Part shown: positions 42,690-51,288 of the stretch, piece after piece
How positions within the stretch are numbered: position 1 is the stretch's first letter
Layout: each line of letters opens with the position of its first letter
Assembly (NCBI GenBank): GCA_937996655.1
Contig: CALKUK010000013.1
Span: 310,001-374,000, forward strand
From: an uncultured Sphingomonadaceae bacterium
GTDB lineage: Bacteria; Pseudomonadota; Alphaproteobacteria; Sphingomonadales; Sphingomonadaceae
Reading direction: 5' to 3'
Length of the DNA stretch: 64,000 bases
Notes under the pieces: generated by a model
What the model was told of the DNA's origin: nothing
Seen by the model: only the letters and a program-made list of their open reading frames with translations
The model's database searches: none
Program-made: the position numbers and the translations under genes

Positions 42690-42892
42690 GCAGTACGCTC
42701 GACAATCTCGTGCGCATGGCCAACCAGATCGTGGCGAACCTGCAGCATGAGCCGGACCCGGCGTCAGCGGCGGCTGAGCACATGCAGCTTTTCTGGGACC
42801 CGCGGATGAAGCAGATCATCTTTGCGCACGATGGCACCGGCCTATCCCCGGACGCCGCAAAAGCCATCGCCGACCTTAAAGCGAGCGCGTGA
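42686..42892 (+). CDS. fdsD: Formate dehydrogenase delta subunit
   Basis: 68 residues, ATGA overlap with fdsA. The typical small FdsD pattern is seen: LVRMANQIVANLQHEPDPAS, AAAEHMQLFWDPRMKQIIFA. FdsD helps form the active molybdoenzyme in related systems. Its stop overlaps the fdhD GTG start. Confidence 0.92.
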   Translation: MSSTLDNLVRMANQIVANLQHEPDPASAAAEHMQLFWDPRMKQIIFAHDGTGLSPDAAKAIADLKASA

Positions 42893-43665
42893 CCGACAGC
42901 ATCGTCAACGTCCCGGTCGATCGGCTGACCCCGACCGACAGCACGCCTGCCGAGCGTATACTGCCCGTCGAAATGCCCATTGCCGTTGAGTATAACGGCA
43001 TTGGTTACGCCGTGATGATGGCGACGCCTGTTGATCTCGAAGACTTCGCTGTCGGTTTCTCTCTGTCTGAACGCATCATTCCGCGCGCGGCGGATGTTTT
43101 GGACGTCAACGCCCATGAAACCCCGCAAGGCATTGTCCTGCGCATCACAATCGCTCAGGATCGCATGGAGCCCATGCTGGAGCGCGTCCGGGTCCGTGTC
43201 TCGGAAAGCAGCTGCGGCCTGTGCGGGCTGGAAAATTTGGAGCAGGTTGCACGCCCCCTGCCCCCGATTGCAGCTCAACTGGACGTCGCTTCCTCGGCCA
43301 TCTTTGCCGCCTTGGATAAGCTCTACGATCACCAGCCGCTCAACAAGGCGACGGGCGGTGCCCATGCGGCGGCGTTCTGCATGCCTGACGGCACGATCCT
43401 CCTCGCCCGCGAAGATGTGGGCCGCCACTGTGCGCTGGACAAGCTGATCGGCGCGCTGGCGAAGGCTGACATCTCTCCCGCAAGCGGGTTCATCCTGTTG
43501 TCGTCGCGGTGCAGTTATGAACTGGTGGAAAAAACCGTCATTGCAGGCTGCCCGATGCTCGTGACGATCTCCACCGCCACCTCCCTCGCCGCAGAGCGGG
43601 CCAAGGCCGCAGGGCTGACCCTTATTGCACTTGCGCGACATGATGCGATGCTGCGGCTAAGCTGA
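42889..43665 (+). CDS. fdhD: Formate dehydrogenase accessory sulfurtransferase
   Basis: 258 residues from GTG 42889, overlapping the fdsD stop. FdhD features: VEYNGIGYAVMMATPVDLED, FAVGFSLSERII, the conserved loop SESSCGLCGLENLEQV with two cysteines (about 106-109), GGAHAAAFCMPDGTILLARE with DVGRHCALDKLIGALA and VEKTVIAGCPMLVTIS. It transfers sulfur to the molybdenum cofactor before insertion into FdsA. Being the last gene of the fds set matches known arrangements. Confidence 0.95.
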   Translation: MTDSIVNVPVDRLTPTDSTPAERILPVEMPIAVEYNGIGYAVMMATPVDLEDFAVGFSLSERIIPRAADVLDVNAHETPQGIVLRITIAQDRMEPMLERVRVRVSESSCGLCGLENLEQVARPLPPIAAQLDVASSAIFAALDKLYDHQPLNKATGGAHAAAFCMPDGTILLAREDVGRHCALDKLIGALAKADISPASGFILLSSRCSYELVEKTVIAGCPMLVTISTATSLAAERAKAAGLTLIALARHDAMLRLS

Positions 43666-43714
43666 CGACGGAAAGATCGTGACGAAGGTAGGGCATCCGG
43701 ACTAGGGACGCCTC

Positions 43715-45343
43715 ATGCTGCGCATCAACGAACTTAAATTGCCGCTCCATCATGCCCCGGAAGAGCTTCCGGCGGCGATCTTTGAAAGGCTGGGCGTCAG
43801 CGAGGCAGAGGTGCTGCGCTGGACGGTGTTCCGGCGCGGCAATGATGCCCGAAAGAAAGGCGCGATCAAGCTCGTCTATACGATTGATGTGACACTTGCC
43901 GATGAGGCGGGTGTTGCCGCGCGGTTGGCCGGAGACCCGCATATCCGCCCAACGCCGGACACTGGCTATAAGTTCGTGACGCATGCGCCTGCCGACTATT
44001 CAGGGGCCCGGCCTGTCGTCATCGGCGCTGGGCCCTGCGGCCTGCTGGCGGCGCTGGTATTGGCTCAAATGGGGTTCCGGCCCATCATCATCGAACGCGG
44101 CAAGGCTGTGCGGGAACGGACCAAGGACACTTGGGGCCTGTGGCGGCGCGGCGTTCTGAATCCAGAATCGAACGCGCAGTTCGGCGAAGGCGGTGCAGGC
44201 ACCTTTTCAGACGGAAAACTCTATAGCCGCATCAAAGACCCCCGCCATCTAGGGCGCAAGGTACTGGTCGAATTTGTGAAGGCCGGCGCGCCTGAAGAAA
44301 TCCTGACCGAGGCCCACCCGCACATCGGCACCTTCCGCCTCGTCACGATGGTGATGAGCATGCGTGACACCATTGAGAAGCTGGGTGGCGAATACCGGTT
44401 CCAGACGCGCGTTGAGGATTTTGACATAGAAACCGATGCTGCGGGCAAGCGCTCGATGCGCGGTCTCCACCTGTCGGACGGCAGCTATCTGGAGGCGCGT
44501 CAGGTCATCATGGCGGTCGGCCACAGCGCGCGAGACACGTTCTACAAGCTGCACGAACGCGGCGTACATGTTGAGGCCAAACCCTTCGCCATCGGCGTCC
44601 GCATTGAACATCCGCAAAGCTGGATTGATCGCGCGCGCTATGGCGCGGATGCGGGCAACAAGATCCTTGGGCCCGCCGCCTACAGCCTGTCCCACACAGC
44701 GAGCAACGGCCGTTCGGTCTACAGCTTCTGCATGTGTCCGGGCGGACGTGTCGTGGCGGCGGCCTCAGAAGAGGGCCGCGTAGTGACCAATGGCATGAGC
44801 CAATATTCCCGCGCGGAATTCAACGCCAATTCCGGCCTCGTCGTCGATATCTCTCCAGAGCGCGACTTTCCCGGCAGCCCATTGGCGGGTGTGGAATTGC
44901 AGCGTCATTGGGAAGAACAGGCGTTCCTCGCCGGCGGCTCGAGCTATCAGGCGCCCGGCCAGCGGCTGGAGGACTTTGTTGCGGGTCGTCCGTCCACCGC
45001 GCTGGGCACAATCACGCCGTCCTATCAGCCGGGCGTTCACCCGTCCGACTTGTCGATGTGCCTGCCAGACTTTGTGACGCAGGCCATACGCGAGGCGCTG
45101 CCTGTCTTTGGACGCAAGATGCCTGGCTATGACCATCCCGACGTTGTGCTGACTGGCGTTGAATCACGCACATCCTCCCCCATCCGCATCCGCCGAGGGG
45201 ACGATTGTCAGAGCATCAATACATCCGGGCTCTACCCCGCAGGCGAAGGCGCCGGTTATGCGGGCGGCATCCTGTCCGCCGCCGTGGACGGCATCAAGGT
45301 CGCTGAAGCTCTGGCCCTGGAGGCGCTTAAGCCGAAGGGCTGA
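43715..45343 (+). CDS. NAD(P)/FAD-dependent oxidoreductase (COG2509-like)
   Basis: 542 residues. Residues about 1-95 are an N-terminal domain (MLRINELKLPLHHAPEELPA, VFRRGNDARKKGAIKLVYTI). A FAD fold follows at about 100 (PVVIGAGPCGLLAALVLAQM, IIIERGKAVRERTKDTWGLW) and a conserved NAQFGEGGAGTFSDGKLYSR segment. The C-terminus has GLYPAGEGAGYAGGILSAAV. This family is widespread and uncharacterised. It is 49 bp downstream of fdhD on the same strand, but no direct link to formate metabolism is evident. Confidence 0.85.
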   Translation: MLRINELKLPLHHAPEELPAAIFERLGVSEAEVLRWTVFRRGNDARKKGAIKLVYTIDVTLADEAGVAARLAGDPHIRPTPDTGYKFVTHAPADYSGARPVVIGAGPCGLLAALVLAQMGFRPIIIERGKAVRERTKDTWGLWRRGVLNPESNAQFGEGGAGTFSDGKLYSRIKDPRHLGRKVLVEFVKAGAPEEILTEAHPHIGTFRLVTMVMSMRDTIEKLGGEYRFQTRVEDFDIETDAAGKRSMRGLHLSDGSYLEARQVIMAVGHSARDTFYKLHERGVHVEAKPFAIGVRIEHPQSWIDRARYGADAGNKILGPAAYSLSHTASNGRSVYSFCMCPGGRVVAAASEEGRVVTNGMSQYSRAEFNANSGLVVDISPERDFPGSPLAGVELQRHWEEQAFLAGGSSYQAPGQRLEDFVAGRPSTALGTITPSYQPGVHPSDLSMCLPDFVTQAIREALPVFGRKMPGYDHPDVVLTGVESRTSSPIRIRRGDDCQSINTSGLYPAGEGAGYAGGILSAAVDGIKVAEALALEALKPKG

Positions 45344-45370
45344 CGCTGCCTCATCACGCGGTTAAGCTGG

Positions 45371-45405
45371 GCAGCGCACCGCGTCGTCTACCCGACGTGC
45401 GCTGC
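45371..45405. terminator. Strong hairpin between convergent blocks
   Basis: A 9-bp perfect outer stem (GCAGCGCAC / GTGCGCTGC), extended inside by a 4-bp GTCG/CGAC stem after a small bulge. It lies 28 bp after the stop of the COG2509-like gene. No T-run follows on either strand, so rho-independent termination is uncertain, but position suits transcript-end protection for the plus-strand C1 operon. Confidence 0.5.
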
Positions 45406-45418
45406 CGCTTGGATCACA

Positions 45419-45550
45419 TCAAGCTGCGGCGACAGGGACCTTACCTTGGGCCGATTGACGTCCAAAAATCTCACGCAGCTTTTCGTCGTTGACCATCTGA
45501 AAACCACGATAGTCGAACGGTGCCTTATCGCCTTCCGGCTGGATCGACAT
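45419..45550 (-). CDS. Short unidentified reading frame, possible gene remnant
   Basis: 43 residues (MSIQPEGDKAPFDYRGFQMV and onward to GKVPVAA) from ATG 45550, which has GGAGG at 5-6 bases; ATG 45562 would add four residues. In the same frame, about 13 plausible codons continue upstream to a stop near 45601. I do not recognise it. Composition is protein-like, so it could be a genuine small gene or the 3' remnant of a longer one. Confidence 0.35.
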   Translation of the reverse strand: MSIQPEGDKAPFDYRGFQMVNDEKLREIFGRQSAQGKVPVAAA

Positions 45551-45624
45551 TCCGCCCTCCATCAGAAGTGAACGCCCCCCTCCTGTCGGCACGAAGATCA
45601 GTTAGCGAACCGAAGGAGGCTTAG

Positions 45625-45678
45625 GTGAGCGGAAATCGTCACAAGATATCTGGTCCCCTCATTAATCCCAAGAGTTGA
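45625..45678 (+). CDS. Very short reading frame with strong ribosome site
   Basis: A 17-codon frame from GTG 45625 is preceded by AAGGAGG with 5 bases spacing and ends at TGA 45678 (peptide starts VSGNRHKISG). The ribosome site is better than those of most large genes here. It may be the broken start of a lost gene or a leader peptide, but nothing coherent follows on the plus strand. Confidence 0.25.
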   Translation: MSGNRHKISGPLINPKS

Positions 45679-45739
45679 CCTTCGCTCGTTGCTAGGAGCA
45701 GTTTCCAGCAATGTTCAGAGCCAGCAACTAGGCCACCAC

Positions 45740-46936
45740 CTAGCGTTCGTTCATCGATTCCGACATGGTCTTGATGATCGGCTTCATCAGATAGCCCATC
45801 ACCGTGTTGTCTCCCGTCTTGATTTCCACGGTTGCGGTCATGCCGGGTTGCAGCTGCACTTGCTTGCCGGCAACAGGGCGCATGGACCGCGTATCGACGC
45901 GGACGTGCACCCGGTAGAACGTATGCTCCGGTGCGCCCGGGGCCTGTTCAGACAGGGTATCGGGGCTGATATAGGCTACCGTGCCATCAGCGCTGCCGAA
46001 AATGCTGGAATCATAGGCATCGAACTTCAGCGAAGCGCCCTGCCCAACCTGCACATAGGCGATATCCGCCGGCGACACCTTCGCTTCGACGATCAGCTCT
46101 TCCCCAGTCGGGACGATCTGCAACAGCTCGTCACCAGCGCGCAGTACGCCGCCCTGCGTGGTGAAGCGCACATTCTTGATCACCCCATCGGTCGGCGCGA
46201 CGATCACAGTATCCTGCAGCGAGGCTTCGCGCTGTTTCAGCACTTCCTGCGCCGTGGCCAGATCCTCACCCACTTTGGCGTATTCGGTCTGCAGATCCTG
46301 CAGATACTTGTTGCGGGTGTTTTCAATCTGCGCCTGAACATCAACCACCTGCCGCTCGAGCCGCATCACTTCCGACCGGCTGACATCGCCCGAAGCCAGA
46401 AGTGGTTCGTTCATGGTCAATTCGCGCTGGACCAGCCCGCGCATCCGTTCAAGCGAGGCGAGCTGCTGCTGGAGCGCCGTCCGCCGCTTGGTATAGAGCT
46501 GGCGCTGGTTGGCCTGCAAATCGGCGAAGTCAGCAAGGCTAGCCGGAAACACCAGCGGCTTATCAAACAGCTCAGCCTCGATCCGGGTCATTTGCGCCTG
46601 CAGCGCCGCCGCGCGGCTGCGGCCTTCGTTGACCGCCGCGCCCACTTTCGTGCGATCGAGCAAGAACAGTGTCTGGCCGCGGCGCACCTTGTCGCCCTCC
46701 TTGACCAAGATCTGCACGATTTGGCCGCCATCGGGGGCCTGGATCACCTGCACGCGGCCTGCCGGGATAATCTGGCCGGTGGCGCGGCTAATCTGATCGA
46801 GATGGGCAAAATAGGCCCAGCCAATCGTGCAGGCAAAGATGGCCGCGCTCAGCAGGATGATGATGCTCGAACGGTGGCGCCGACGCTGTGAGTCACCCGA
46901 AGACTGGTGGTAGTGAGGAAACGGTTGATTGGACAT
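45740..46936 (-). CDS. Type I secretion membrane-fusion protein (HlyD/LapC-like)
   Basis: 398 residues. A cytoplasmic basic N-terminus (SQRRRHRSSIIILLSAAIF) runs into one membrane helix. A long periplasmic coiled-coil hairpin (residues about 100-250, for example RLERQVVDVQAQIENTRNKY) and the C-terminal HlyD barrel (IVAPTDGVIKNVRFTTQGGV, PVAGKQVQLQPGMTATVEIK) follow. It links the ABC exporter to the TolC-like channel. It is the last gene of the minus-strand secretion set, 23 bp after the ABC gene. Confidence 0.93.
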   Translation of the reverse strand: MSNQPFPHYHQSSGDSQRRRHRSSIIILLSAAIFACTIGWAYFAHLDQISRATGQIIPAGRVQVIQAPDGGQIVQILVKEGDKVRRGQTLFLLDRTKVGAAVNEGRSRAAALQAQMTRIEAELFDKPLVFPASLADFADLQANQRQLYTKRRTALQQQLASLERMRGLVQRELTMNEPLLASGDVSRSEVMRLERQVVDVQAQIENTRNKYLQDLQTEYAKVGEDLATAQEVLKQREASLQDTVIVAPTDGVIKNVRFTTQGGVLRAGDELLQIVPTGEELIVEAKVSPADIAYVQVGQGASLKFDAYDSSIFGSADGTVAYISPDTLSEQAPGAPEHTFYRVHVRVDTRSMRPVAGKQVQLQPGMTATVEIKTGDNTVMGYLMKPIIKTMSESMNER

Positions 46937-46959
46937 GGATGGTTCCGTCGCTTGGCGCG

Positions 46960-49056
46960 TTAAAAAGTGGTCTGATCAGCAACCTGATCCGCCTGATTGG
47001 CCGGCCCTGCAGGCTTGGGGCGCAGTTTTTCGAGAACGTCAGCCGTTTTGCCATCAAGGACGATGCGTCCCCCCAGAACCACGATCAGACGATCAACCAG
47101 CCCCAGCAATTGCGGCTTGTGCGTGACCATAACGATTGCCGACTTGGCATGGACGGCGAACAGATGGCGCAGGGTCAGCGCTTCGCTTTCCTGATCGAGA
47201 TTAGCGGTCGCCTCATCGAGGAACAGGAAGGCTGGCTGGGCCAGCAATGCCCGGCTGAGCCCCACCAGCGCGCGCTGCCCACCTGACAGGCCCTGTCCGC
47301 CCTCAGAGATCGGCAGATCAATCCCCATCGGATGCTGCCGGACCACGGCATCAAGCCCAGTCGCGCTGGCAGCCTTGAGCAGATCCTCGTCCGTTGTATT
47401 GGCAATTCCCAGCGAGAGGTTGTCGCGCAGACTGCCACTAAGCAGATGATAGTCCTGCGGCAGATAGGCAATCCGTTGGCGCAGATCATTTTCGCCGATT
47501 TGTGCCATTTCCATGCCATCGATGGTGATATGGCCGCGCTGCGGCGCATAAAGCCCGGCGAGCAGTTTGAGCAGGGTCGATTTGCCCGAACCGTTGTTGC
47601 CGATAATGCCAACCTTCTCGCCCGGCGCGATGAACAGCCCCGGCACTTCGATCCCAGCGCGTGCACCGGGATATTCGAACTGCACGGCGTCCAGGCGGAT
47701 GCCAACTTTCACCTCCGGCAACCGCAGCGCCGATTGGCCCACCGCGCGATCACGCGGCAGGCGCAGCAGGCCATCCAGCGCTTCAAGCGACGATTTGGCA
47801 TAGCCCCACTGCACCACGAAATTGGGCAGAGAGGCCACCAGCGGACCGTTGATCCGGCCGCCGATAATGGTGCAGGCGATCAGCCCACCCATGGTCAGCT
47901 GATGATCCGAAATCTCGAATGCGCCCACCACGATGATCCCCATATAGGCGATCTGCTGCAACAGGTTGAAGGTCGATCCAGCCAGGGTAGACCAGCGCCG
48001 TACCTTCTCATCGTGAAAATGCACTTTTTCGATCAGCGTGTTCCAGGCAGCCAGCATGTGCCAGCTGCCTAGGTTGGCCTTAACCGTCTCGGCCGCGGCC
48101 AGCGCTTCTACCAGCAGACCATTCTTGCGGTTGCCGGAAACCTGCGCCTTGGCCGTATCAACCCGGATCAGGCGCGAAAACAGCACCGCCAGCAGGATCG
48201 CTAACGGAAAGGTGATCAGCGGGACGAGCACGGTGTTCCCACCGATCATCGCCATCACCACGATAAAAAGGATCGCAAAGGGCAAATCGGCCAGCACGAA
48301 CAGCGATGCTGAGGCCATGATCGAGCGCACCTGCTCCAGCCCGCGGATCTGCGCCGCCATCGTGCCCACCCCGCCGGGTCGGGCATCCAGCCGCACGGCC
48401 TGCATCCGGGCAAAGAAGTATTCGGAAACTTCAGCGTCGATCTCCGATGCTTCGCGGTCGACCAGATTCGAGCGGGTGTTGCGGATCAGAAAATCAAAGA
48501 TCTGTGCCAGCAGCATGCCGATCGACAGCACCCACAAGGTGGCGAAGCTCGAACGCGGGATAACCCGATCATAGACCTGCATCGAATAGATCGAGGTAAT
48601 CAGCGCGAGCAGATTGATCACCGCCGTGGCGATCGTGGCCTCCACAATCATGCGCTTGCGCCGCAGGATCGCATCGCGGAACACGGATCGCGCCGTGGGC
48701 TGATCAACGCTGCCGGCCATTTGCGGAAAGCGCACCTGCACCAGGCACAGCTCTGGCGACCATTCGCATTCCACCACCCCGCTCAGCGAGATGGCGCGGA
48801 TCGTTTGATCATCCTGCCACTGTTCGGCCAGGGCCCAGCCGACATCGGGCAGAAACACCAGCATCGGAAAGGCATTCGCCTTGGGGCGGCGGCGCAGCCG
48901 CAGCGGCGCCTCCCAGCCCAGCAGATCGGCCATCCGTTCGGGCGAGAGTTCATCATCAACGGCTAGGTCAATGGTGATCGCAGATTGCCAATCAGGGGCG
49001 AGAGCGATGTGCTGCCGACGCGCCAGCATCAGCACCAGGTCTAGGAATGGCGACAC
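46960..49056 (-). CDS. Type I secretion ABC transporter (LapB-like)
   Basis: 698 residues from GTG 49056. Residues 1-about 125 form a C39-like domain with no catalytic Cys-His pair visible (an adaptor domain as in LapB/HlyB). Six membrane helices follow (about 140-400). The ATPase has Walker A GIIGNNGSGKSTLLKLLAGL, Q-loop IAYLPQDYHLLSGSLRDNL, signature GGQGLSGGQRALVGLSRALL, Walker B AFLFLDEATANLD and H-loop MVTHKPQLL. It exports the giant adhesin encoded upstream in one step using ATP. Confidence 0.95.
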   Translation of the reverse strand: MSPFLDLVLMLARRQHIALAPDWQSAITIDLAVDDELSPERMADLLGWEAPLRLRRRPKANAFPMLVFLPDVGWALAEQWQDDQTIRAISLSGVVECEWSPELCLVQVRFPQMAGSVDQPTARSVFRDAILRRKRMIVEATIATAVINLLALITSIYSMQVYDRVIPRSSFATLWVLSIGMLLAQIFDFLIRNTRSNLVDREASEIDAEVSEYFFARMQAVRLDARPGGVGTMAAQIRGLEQVRSIMASASLFVLADLPFAILFIVVMAMIGGNTVLVPLITFPLAILLAVLFSRLIRVDTAKAQVSGNRKNGLLVEALAAAETVKANLGSWHMLAAWNTLIEKVHFHDEKVRRWSTLAGSTFNLLQQIAYMGIIVVGAFEISDHQLTMGGLIACTIIGGRINGPLVASLPNFVVQWGYAKSSLEALDGLLRLPRDRAVGQSALRLPEVKVGIRLDAVQFEYPGARAGIEVPGLFIAPGEKVGIIGNNGSGKSTLLKLLAGLYAPQRGHITIDGMEMAQIGENDLRQRIAYLPQDYHLLSGSLRDNLSLGIANTTDEDLLKAASATGLDAVVRQHPMGIDLPISEGGQGLSGGQRALVGLSRALLAQPAFLFLDEATANLDQESEALTLRHLFAVHAKSAIVMVTHKPQLLGLVDRLIVVLGGRIVLDGKTADVLEKLRPKPAGPANQADQVADQTTF

Positions 49057-49058
49057 GA

Positions 49059-50483
49059 TCAGTTTAGCCTTTTCATTTCAGCTGGCATCATGCCCGCACG
49101 GATCAGCAGGCGGGTTTGCGCCTGCGCGGCGGCATAATTGTTATCGAGCGCATCAAGCTGCGCCGTCATCGCCTCACGCATTGCGTTCATCACATCGAGC
49201 CAGCCGCGCTTGCCAGCAGTGAACTGGCGGATGTAGGAATCGCGGACCTCGTTCGTGCTGCGGCTGGACGAACGCGCCACATCAAGCCGCCCCAGCGACG
49301 AGGTATAATCGATGTAGTCGCTGGAAACCTGCGAGCGCAAATCATGCAGTGCGATATCCACCTTCTGGCGCGCAGCGCCTTCGCGCAGGGTACCGGCACG
49401 GGCTTCAGTGAACTCGGCCAACCCTGTGACCTGGGCCCGCACGGTCACGCCCAACCGGTGGCCATAAATATCATCATAGCTGTACTGCGCGTTGACCGAA
49501 GGAAACCGCGCGGCATTGCTGGCCTTGGCATCGGCTGCGGCAATATCGGCTTCGGCCTCCAGCCGCTGCCGGTGCGGATCAAACGCATCGGCCGCGCCGA
49601 TTAAATCCTCCAGATCGGCCTTGAGCCAAAACGGGCCAACCAAGCCGTTTTCATCGATCTGGTAATCGGGATCAACAAGCTGCTCGTGCAGCCGCGCCAG
49701 CACCGCCTGGCGCTGCGCCACGATCGCATCGCGGATCAGGCGCACCTGCAGCGTCCGGGTGCGCGCCAGCTCAAGATCAGACCGCGGGCTGACCTCCTGC
49801 GTAACCCGGCGCTGCATCGAATCTTCCATCGCCTGCATCGCGGCGAGATTGTCGGTCACGGTGAGGAGCCGCGCCGAGAGCCGCTTATATTCATAAAATT
49901 GGCTGACCAGCTGCAGGGCAGCATCCAGCTCTGCTTCCACCAGCCGGGCTTCCGCTGCCCGGCGGCCGGCTATCGCCCGCTGGATAATGGCGTGCGTGCG
50001 CCCAGCATTCCACAGGGGCAGATCCACTGAAATGTTGGGCACCAAGGGACGTGGCGCGCTGCCCTGTACTCCATAGTAGTTGCCCTGCACCGACATCGTT
50101 GGCAGCCGACGCCAGCGCGCCGCACTCACATCAATCCCAGCGGCCCGCGCATCGGTCTTTGCCGCGTTCACCGCCGGACTGCGCTCCAGCACCACGGCCA
50201 GCGCAGTTGCCAGTTCCGGATCCAGCATAGCCGGGCTTAGCCCAAGTGCATCGGCGGCGGCCTGCGGTGTCGGGCGAACCGCAACATGCTTGGCCTCGTC
50301 GTGGCGTGCCGGAACCCCGGCCCCTGCCCCACCATGCGGCGCAGGCTTATTGTCGGCTTTCCGGTGCACCGCACTGTGATCCAGAGTGACGCCAGCGGGA
50401 GGCGTCGCGCGGGCGGAGGAAAGCGCCGCGCCTGACAGATCAAGCACGGCACATGCGCAAATATATTTTGATATTTTAAACAT
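49059..50483 (-). CDS. TolC-family outer-membrane channel (LapE-like)
   Basis: About 474 residues from ATG 50483 (TTG 50501 possible), with a signal peptide-like start (KYICACAVLDLSGAALSSAR). TolC repeats: LDPELATALAVVLERSPAVN, SVQGNYYGVQGSAPRPLVPN, VSPRSDLELARTRTLQVRLI, DIAAADAKASNAARFPSVNA and YIRQFTAGKRGWLDVMNAMR. It forms the outer-membrane exit of the type I system. It stops 2 bp before the ABC gene. A 245-bp gap upstream probably carries the promoter of the three-gene secretion operon. Confidence 0.92.
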   Translation of the reverse strand: MFKISKYICACAVLDLSGAALSSARATPPAGVTLDHSAVHRKADNKPAPHGGAGAGVPARHDEAKHVAVRPTPQAAADALGLSPAMLDPELATALAVVLERSPAVNAAKTDARAAGIDVSAARWRRLPTMSVQGNYYGVQGSAPRPLVPNISVDLPLWNAGRTHAIIQRAIAGRRAAEARLVEAELDAALQLVSQFYEYKRLSARLLTVTDNLAAMQAMEDSMQRRVTQEVSPRSDLELARTRTLQVRLIRDAIVAQRQAVLARLHEQLVDPDYQIDENGLVGPFWLKADLEDLIGAADAFDPHRQRLEAEADIAAADAKASNAARFPSVNAQYSYDDIYGHRLGVTVRAQVTGLAEFTEARAGTLREGAARQKVDIALHDLRSQVSSDYIDYTSSLGRLDVARSSSRSTNEVRDSYIRQFTAGKRGWLDVMNAMREAMTAQLDALDNNYAAAQAQTRLLIRAGMMPAEMKRLN

Positions 50484-50728
50484 CAGATCGGGGGCATTCA
50501 ATTCGTTAGGTTGCGGCTATGTCACAGGCGATCATAGGGGCCGAATTTTCAGAACATTAAATTAAAACAAATGCCTAGTAACATAACACCGGTGCCACAA
50601 CATAAATTTTGCATCGTAGATTTCATATTGGCAGGAACCTTAAGCGGATTGAAACATGTCAAGTTGCGTCCCCACAAAAGGAGCCAAATCTATCCATTTC
50701 AGATACATTACTGACACCCAGAAGCGGG
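50484..50728 (-). promoter_or_regulatory. AT-rich promoter region ahead of the secretion operon
   Basis: This gap contains the most AT-rich stretch in the secretion locus (about 50,550-50,610), expected upstream of the TolC gene. Near 50,725 an ACTGAC...GTCAGT stem overlaps the stop of the small gene and may mark a transcript end. I could not place a confident -35/-10 pair, and no gene fits in it. Confidence 0.4.
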
Positions 50729-51235
50729 TCAGTTAATCATCAGCGGGGGTTCACCCGCTGCGTCATCCGGGTTCTGAATCCATTGTGGCCAGATCGTCTG
50801 GGACCAGCCCGCTGCGGCCCAGAGCTGATGGACAATCCCCAGCCACTGGCGGAATTCATGGTGATCAAACACGATCGCCGCCTGCGCAGAGCCGGCCTGT
50901 TCCTTGAACACCAGCCGCAACCCGCCGGCGTTGGTGGTATAATCCACCGATACGGCCAGCCATTCCGCGCCGCTGGGCGCCGCCACAACCGGCGCCTGCG
51001 GGGTTATCGCGGCATAGGCGGGGGATTGGCGGAATTGCTGCTCATGGCGGGCCGTGCTGTCAGACAAGGTGGGCGGCATTGTTTCAAACCAAGCGAACAG
51101 CGGCGGCAGCAGAAACTGCAACATGCGGAAGTTCAGCCAGACCTTGGCGGTCGCCCCGGCGGCATCTCGGCCAACCAGACGAATACGATCCTCAATCGGA
51201 TCATAATCGGTGGTGAAAGTGGTGAAGGTTAACAT
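50729..51235 (-). CDS. Small protein of the type I adhesin locus, unknown function
   Basis: 168 residues from ATG 51235; an earlier in-frame ATG at 51265 lies inside the terminator of the adhesin gene, so it is less likely. No signal peptide or membrane segment. Visible pattern: LTFTTFTTDYDPIEDRIRLV, KVWLNFRMLQFLLPPLFAWF, LAVSVDYTTNAGGLRLVFKE and QWLGIVHQLWAAAGW. It looks like a compact soluble beta-rich domain with a tryptophan-rich C-terminal helix. I do not recognise the family; its place between the adhesin and the exporter suggests a chaperone, secretion aid or regulator. Confidence 0.6.
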   Translation of the reverse strand: MLTFTTFTTDYDPIEDRIRLVGRDAAGATAKVWLNFRMLQFLLPPLFAWFETMPPTLSDSTARHEQQFRQSPAYAAITPQAPVVAAPSGAEWLAVSVDYTTNAGGLRLVFKEQAGSAQAAIVFDHHEFRQWLGIVHQLWAAAGWSQTIWPQWIQNPDDAAGEPPLMIN

Positions 51236-51243
51236 TGGGAAGG

Positions 51244-51280
51244 AAAAGACCCCCGGCACCGCCATAAAAGCAGTGCCGGG
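51244..51280 (-). terminator. Rho-independent terminator of the giant adhesin gene
   Basis: On the minus strand, CCCGGCAC and GTGCCGGG form a perfect 8-bp GC-rich stem with a 13-nt loop, followed by GGTC and four T. It begins 9 bp after the adhesin stop codon (51289-51291). It should end most adhesin transcripts, with the small gene and exporter then needing readthrough or their own promoters. Confidence 0.75.
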
Positions 51281-51288
51281 TTACGCCT

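Larger units (their letters stand above)
45344..45739. other. Gene-poor junction between C1 and secretion regions
   Basis: About 400 bp with no full-length gene between two convergent blocks. It holds a strong hairpin (45371-45405), a short minus-strand reading frame (45419-45550) and a short plus-strand frame with a strong ribosome site (45625-45678). The rest shows no recognisable element. The mix of small fragments is compatible with a decayed gene or an old insertion site; no terminal inverted repeats or target duplication could be identified by eye. Confidence 0.5.
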
